In this document: in pieces, positions 6,801 through 8,960 of the stretch
How the letters are laid out: every line of letters begins with the position of its first letter
How positions within the stretch are numbered: position 1 is the first letter of the stretch
From: DATMRF01 sp035566435
GTDB lineage: Bacteria > Verrucomicrobiota > Verrucomicrobiia > Limisphaerales > UBA8199
Assembly: GCA_035566435.1 (NCBI GenBank)
Contig: DATMRF010000032.1
Coordinates: 1-8,960 of the forward strand
DNA: 8,960 nt
Direction: 5' to 3'
Notes under the pieces: model-generated
Told to the model about the DNA's origin: nothing
What the model saw: the letters and a program-made list of their open reading frames with translations, nothing else
The model's database searches: none
Program-made: the position numbers and the translations under genes

Positions 6801-8161
6801 GCGAGCTGGCCGACCTGGAAATTGTGATTGGCAGAGGTGGTGATCGTGGAAAGACCGGTGGCATCGCGCGCGCAGCCGTTGGTGGCGATGGTCACGCTGT
6901 TTGGGCCGAGGGTTGCCGCGCCAGTCGAGATGGTGATGGGAGCCGAAGCGGCCGAGAGCCCGCCGAACATATCTTCCGCGACGATCTTGTAGTTGTAGAC
7001 GGTCGAGCCGTTGAGAATCCCCACCGCGCTGGTTACGAAGGGGTTCGCGGGGGTGACCGTGGTGCTGCTTCCGATTGTGCAGGGCGAACAGTTCGCGTGA
7101 GTGACGCTGAACGTGAAAGTGGCAGCGCTTCCTGTGACTGTCGTGAAAGTTCCGTTGAAAGCGGAGTCGGACGAGCCCGCGACGGTCATGCTCGTGCCGG
7201 TGCCGGGATTCATGTCTTGCGCGAGAAAGACGGTGGCGACGTTGCTGGTGACGGAAATGGAGGCGACGGAGACCGCGCCGCCGGGCGTGTAGATGGTGGC
7301 CGTGGGGCCGGCACCGTATACCGTGACGTACTGGCCGTTCAATACGTCGAAGGCGCTGGGTGTGGTGAGTGTTGCTTGACCCGAAGTGATGCTGCCCGTG
7401 GTGGTCGGCGCGAACGGGTAGCCGCTGTAATACCCGCCGAAGCGCATTACATCGTAATAAGGGTCGGGACCCTTTACGCGAACGCCGTTGTCAAAATTCT
7501 GGCTGGCGGTGAAGGTGTTGATGATGTTGGTTTGCGCGCCGCTGCCTGCCGCAATAGGGCCGATTTCCGCGCCGGTGTCGTCCTTGTAGTACAGCCGCTT
7601 GTCTGCCGTCTTCGTATACAGATTAACGGTGCCGGCGCCGGCGGTGCCCGGAGGCGTGCTCTGATTGGTCAGATTCAGGGTGCCGCTGGCCAGGTTTCCA
7701 ACCACGGTGGTATTGCCACTCACGGTCAGATTGCCGCTGAGCGTGAGCGAGAACGCGCTGATACCGCCGGAAAAGGTTGGTGAAGCGGGGTCGTTGGGAA
7801 GGATTACGTTGGGGAGTTGCTTGGTGGTGATACCGGGACCGGAAATTTCAATTTCGTATTTTCCCGGCGCGGCGTAGAAAGAATAATTGCCAAGGCCGTC
7901 GGTGGTCGTGGGATTGGCGAGCGCCTGGGTGAGCGCGGCGTCGGAGTAGATGAGCGCCAGAGGAGTGCAGGGCTGCCCGCTTGCGGGCATCGCGCAAACG
8001 CGCACCGTGGCGCCTGCCAGCGGTGTGCCGCGCGAATTGAAGACGATGTCATCCTTGCGCGTGCCTTGCGCGTGCGCCCGCCCGACCACGCCAGGCACCA
8101 CGTGCAGAATGAGCGCCAGCAATGCCCAGAGAAACCCCATCGCGATTTTCGATCGTATCAT
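3833..8161 (-). CDS. Secreted multidomain fibre/spike-like protein, 1442 aa
   Basis: An upstream ATG exists at 8200, but the start at 8159-8161 has a good ribosome site (AAAAGGT, 7 nt away) and puts a Sec signal peptide at the N-terminus (residues 1-31, hydrophobic core about 8-22, cleavage likely after AHA). Then follow a carboxypeptidase-regulatory-like beta sandwich (about 35-124), a low-complexity shaft-like stretch (130-180) leading to a fibre-like LYYKDDTGAEIGP (190-202), small beta domains (300-372, 435-505), a region resembling a pectate-lyase-type right-handed beta helix (570-950), an Fn3-like domain (965-1070), a concanavalin-like sandwich (1127-1285, start YDNATRANGSIGTNW) and a C-terminal beta domain (1330-1442). 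NTFTASQNFDNGV (215-227) recurs in weaker form near 1312-1322. There are 25 cysteines, many in close pairs. The architecture fits a receptor-binding or glycan-binding spike, but the signal peptide would be unusual for one. A host surface adhesin is the alternative. Confidence 0.8.
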   Translation of the reverse strand: MIRSKIAMGFLWALLALILHVVPGVVGRAHAQGTRKDDIVFNSRGTPLAGATVRVCAMPASGQPCTPLALIYSDAALTQALANPTTTDGLGNYSFYAAPGKYEIEISGPGITTKQLPNVILPNDPASPTFSGGISAFSLTLSGNLTVSGNTTVVGNLASGTLNLTNQSTPPGTAGAGTVNLYTKTADKRLYYKDDTGAEIGPIAAGSGAQTNIINTFTASQNFDNGVRVKGPDPYYDVMRFGGYYSGYPFAPTTTGSITSGQATLTTPSAFDVLNGQYVTVYGAGPTATIYTPGGAVSVASISVTSNVATVFLAQDMNPGTGTSMTVAGSSDSAFNGTFTTVTGSAATFTFSVTHANCSPCTIGSSTTVTPANPFVTSAVGILNGSTVYNYKIVAEDMFGGLSAASAPITISTGAATLGPNSVTIATNGCARDATGLSTITTSANHNFQVGQLADIVAGTTGDSSFEGQAVINSTPTSTTFTYYQYGRPVKPGSCSSGGTVKVVAKNIIRWNQRFNSIIGHWIYRCTGSSCSSYALIGHADGVDGAFIDYGISGTISSPGYVPATPPASPTNEWLSAKVNSGAGTTTLTLSASATNTVSGASVLHDNTPVVLAVCAAMGGVNGEGGTLYFPDTGGTVFPITTNLDMRPACSKTIKVLQAGRLSTTAPILPQQGIDWEGAPQGGGGAFGSFAGKFQAQIIGNAYPQIWETGTTAVGQTFENLNVQCNHLYQGCYFQDNTYSAGTDMTFRNIGFGGQPGCFPIRFGGQFFYLFDSVFFSNGASESTWGVPEPFINTIAFGIGQPPTQQSLGSDIELRYATFAGGGIVFDTQGFTTSVGMNSIKCVHCLLENAVAPLFRVSGGSGSGLHFEFLSFADSMGGGAMPMLDFANASSINDVRVRGAFCANGGAPLFAMGANTALVTQIDVSGTTACAIGAPQAVVTASGAFGQAGVSVSGTGSLNYVMAVPSAPTVTAASGGSIPVGTYYYGILAIDTQGRTTTPSPLTVTPCTTTSGTQSCVVTWTLLPGQVGTRICRSTTPLGALCDDSSGFAAFNVAGTSFTDTNVSVSYTVSPPVSSSAASASLSSTGIVGQQIQLTNGGYTDTLAGAFTGTRTQTLPDVSGVVPVTSYLNSAYDNATRANGSIGTNWTIEQNGLNIASNQIQGSIAAQSNAGFWNVNSFTTNQFSQATVTALNGTSDFPGVTVLATGTGSNSTYYDCVESTTNIYLQRVVTAGSTNLTSAASTGAVGDILRLEIAPGGTLTCYKNGAVALTATDTQITSGSPGLIISGNVATEKNWSGGNLHPLGQLDIEHDWTKTQHFNQGVGLELETFTASPRAEQNVFLPGALTSTWTAATWTTDKAVTITRLQVQAKTAPAGCTTNAVVRLTDGTTPVNLTISAAANDSGSISQAYAAGASLQILVQTAAAGCTTSPADANVTVQYRMQ

Positions 8162-8167
8162 TGCATT

Positions 8168-8174
8168 ACCTTTT
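8168..8174 (-). promoter_or_regulatory. Ribosome binding site deciding the start of the fibre-like gene
   Basis: AAAAGGT on the minus strand, with its GG 7 nt before the ATG at 8159-8161. It lies inside the longer upstream reading frame, which argues against initiation at 8200. Confidence 0.65.
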
Positions 8175-8182
8175 TCACATCC

Positions 8183-8195
8183 ATGCGAATCGCAT
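8183..8195. promoter_or_regulatory. 13-bp palindrome, possible operator
   Basis: ATGCGA-A-TCGCAT is a perfect inverted repeat around one central base. It lies in the 79-bp gap between the divergent fibre-like and YcxB-like genes, 5 bp upstream of the plus-strand -35 box. The position suits a repressor site, but a single short palindrome can arise by chance. Confidence 0.2.
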
Positions 8196-8200
8196 TCCAA

Positions 8201-8228
8201 TTGAAAAATTGTGCCGGGGTGTTAATCT
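8201..8228 (+). promoter_or_regulatory. Sigma70-type promoter for the YcxB-like gene
   Basis: TTGAAA (8201-8206), a 16-bp spacer and TAATCT (8223-8228) are close to consensus. Expected start is about 8235, giving a leader of only a few bases before the ATG at 8241. This suits the lack of a convincing ribosome site. Confidence 0.5.
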
Positions 8229-8240
8229 GCGTTGTGAGTT

Positions 8241-8768
8241 ATGGAAAACGGCGATCCCATTGTTGTGCAGGTACAAGTTACATCGAAAGATCTCCTTGAT
8301 CTTTTCAGAGCCTCTCGAATGCGGTATTTGGTTTGGCTACTGCCCGCTATCGGCGTTTTCTACTTGTATCTAGATTTCGCAGAGGTCATGAATTATGGGA
8401 TCTCAGATGAATCTTCCTTAACAATACTTCTTTACAGCTTTGTTGCTGCACTGGCGTTCTTCGGCGCTTACTTTGCCCCTCGCCTGAGAGTGCGATTGGA
8501 GCTGCGCAGTGCACCAATCCTGCGAGCGCCACGTACATATTCACTCGCAGCGTCGGGCGTTAGCTTCTCGTCAGATCTTGCTTTTGGCACGTATCGGTGG
8601 GATTCCTTCTTCAAAATCATTGAGAGCCGCGCTTCATTTCTGCTCTTTCTGTCACCCCTTTCAGGGGTTACCGTTCCGAAGAGATGCTTCCCTTCTCCCG
8701 AGGAAGTTGCTAGGGTGCGAGAGTTAATCCGAGCACAGTTCACCGGCAAGAAGGAACTTTCGCATTGA
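8241..8768 (+). CDS. Small membrane protein with YcxB-like C-terminal domain
   Basis: The product has 175 residues. A short polar N-terminus is followed by two transmembrane helices (about 29-47 and 60-80), then a basic stretch (RLRVRLELR) and a C-terminal domain (about 98-168). The C-terminal domain has the YcxB-like pattern: a strand with SxSGVSF, W120 followed by FFKIIES, a strand FLLFLS, the turn VPKRCF (145-150) and a final amphipathic helix. YcxB-like proteins are inner-membrane proteins of unknown function. The gene is transcribed against all its neighbours, has its own promoter, is clearly less GC-rich, and ends 3 bp from the stop of the converging right-edge gene. This is the pattern of a recently gained moron; a host gene at a prophage edge is also possible. 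Confidence 0.75.
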   Translation: MENGDPIVVQVQVTSKDLLDLFRASRMRYLVWLLPAIGVFYLYLDFAEVMNYGISDESSLTILLYSFVAALAFFGAYFAPRLRVRLELRSAPILRAPRTYSLAASGVSFSSDLAFGTYRWDSFFKIIESRASFLLFLSPLSGVTVPKRCFPSPEEVARVRELIRAQFTGKKELSH

Positions 8769-8771
8769 GAA

Positions 8772-8960
8772 CTATTGGAGCTTGCGGGCGGTGATGGTGA
8801 TCTGGACGATGTCGGTGGTGACGCTGGCAGGGTAGGCTCCGGCGGAAACTTCCGTGCCGCCGCCGGTGAACGCCTTCAGCTTCCAGTTGTTTAGGGCGCT
8901 TCCCTGGACGGGGACGTAGTAGCCAGAGTTGCCGTTCTGGCTGTCGGCGAAGACCTGAAT
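8772..8960 (-). CDS. C-terminal fragment of a probable phage structural protein (5' end outside window)
   Basis: An open frame enters from the right edge and ends at TAG (8772-8774), giving 62 residues. The sequence alternates hydrophobic and polar residues with many G, T and V (SGYYVPVQGS, NNWKLKAF, DIVQITITARKLQ), consistent with a beta-sandwich domain of a virion protein. It shares direction and base composition with the phage genes to its left. Too little is present to name a family. It meets the YcxB-like gene tail to tail with no terminator between them. Confidence 0.65.
   Translation of the reverse strand: MQVFADSQNGNSGYYVPVQGSALNNWKLKAFTGGGTEVSAGAYPASVTTDIVQITITARKLQ

Noticed and set aside
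6545..7783. 412-residue plus-strand open frame
   Set aside because: It lies opposite the fibre-like gene, is low in complexity and rich in G, R, A and D, and has no start signal or domain.
8654..8668. Hairpin ACCCCT/AGGGGT as a terminator
   Set aside because: It lies inside the YcxB-like coding region, has a short stem and no following T-tract.

Overview
The window looks like part of the late (virion structural) region of a phage or prophage, probably infecting a GC-rich soil bacterium. Acidobacteriota is my best guess. The reasons are the composition (visibly about 60% GC), the secreted protein with an N-terminal region beginning DDIVFNSRGTPLAGATVR, which resembles proteins I associate with that phylum, and an unusual tRNA of a kind reported from Acidobacteria and phages. 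The host is inferred, not shown.

Layout. Four genes run leftwards on the minus strand. (1) A short C-terminal fragment at 8772-8960. (2) A 1442-residue multidomain fibre/spike-like protein with a Sec signal peptide (3833-8161). (3) A 215-residue protein ending in a zinc ribbon (3050-3697). (4) A long phage protein of at least 892 residues that is open at the left edge (1-2676). Gene 4 has no stop codon in the window; it resembles beta-propeller tail or nozzle proteins and carries two tandem copies of a small beta domain. A plus-strand gene, 8241-8768, sits between genes 1 and 2. It encodes a two-helix membrane protein with a YcxB-like C-terminus, is less GC-rich than its neighbours, and has its own promoter, as expected of a phage moron.

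The most interesting part is the 373-bp gap between genes 3 and 4 (2677-3049), which holds plus-strand RNA elements opposite to the structural genes. At 2730-2819 is a 90-nt tRNA with a long variable arm. Its best fold has an 8-bp acceptor stem and a 4-bp T-stem, the non-canonical '8/4' cloverleaf described for allo-tRNAs. The body is serine-like and the anticodon appears to be GCG, which would read arginine CGC codons. Just downstream are two tandem modules with a 90-nt period, each made of a promoter-like motif, a conserved 41-nt segment and a strong intrinsic terminator. In the first module the predicted 5' end of the RNA (2873-2896) is complementary to the anticodon arm and D-stem 3' strand of the tRNA (2750-2773): 22 Watson-Crick pairs, one G-U pair and one mismatch over 24 nt.

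A working hypothesis is a two-RNA system: a potentially harmful missense allo-tRNA and a small antisense RNA, or an alternative hairpin in the same transcript, that masks its anticodon. The complementarity and the folds are read directly from the sequence. Expression, charging and regulation are untested.
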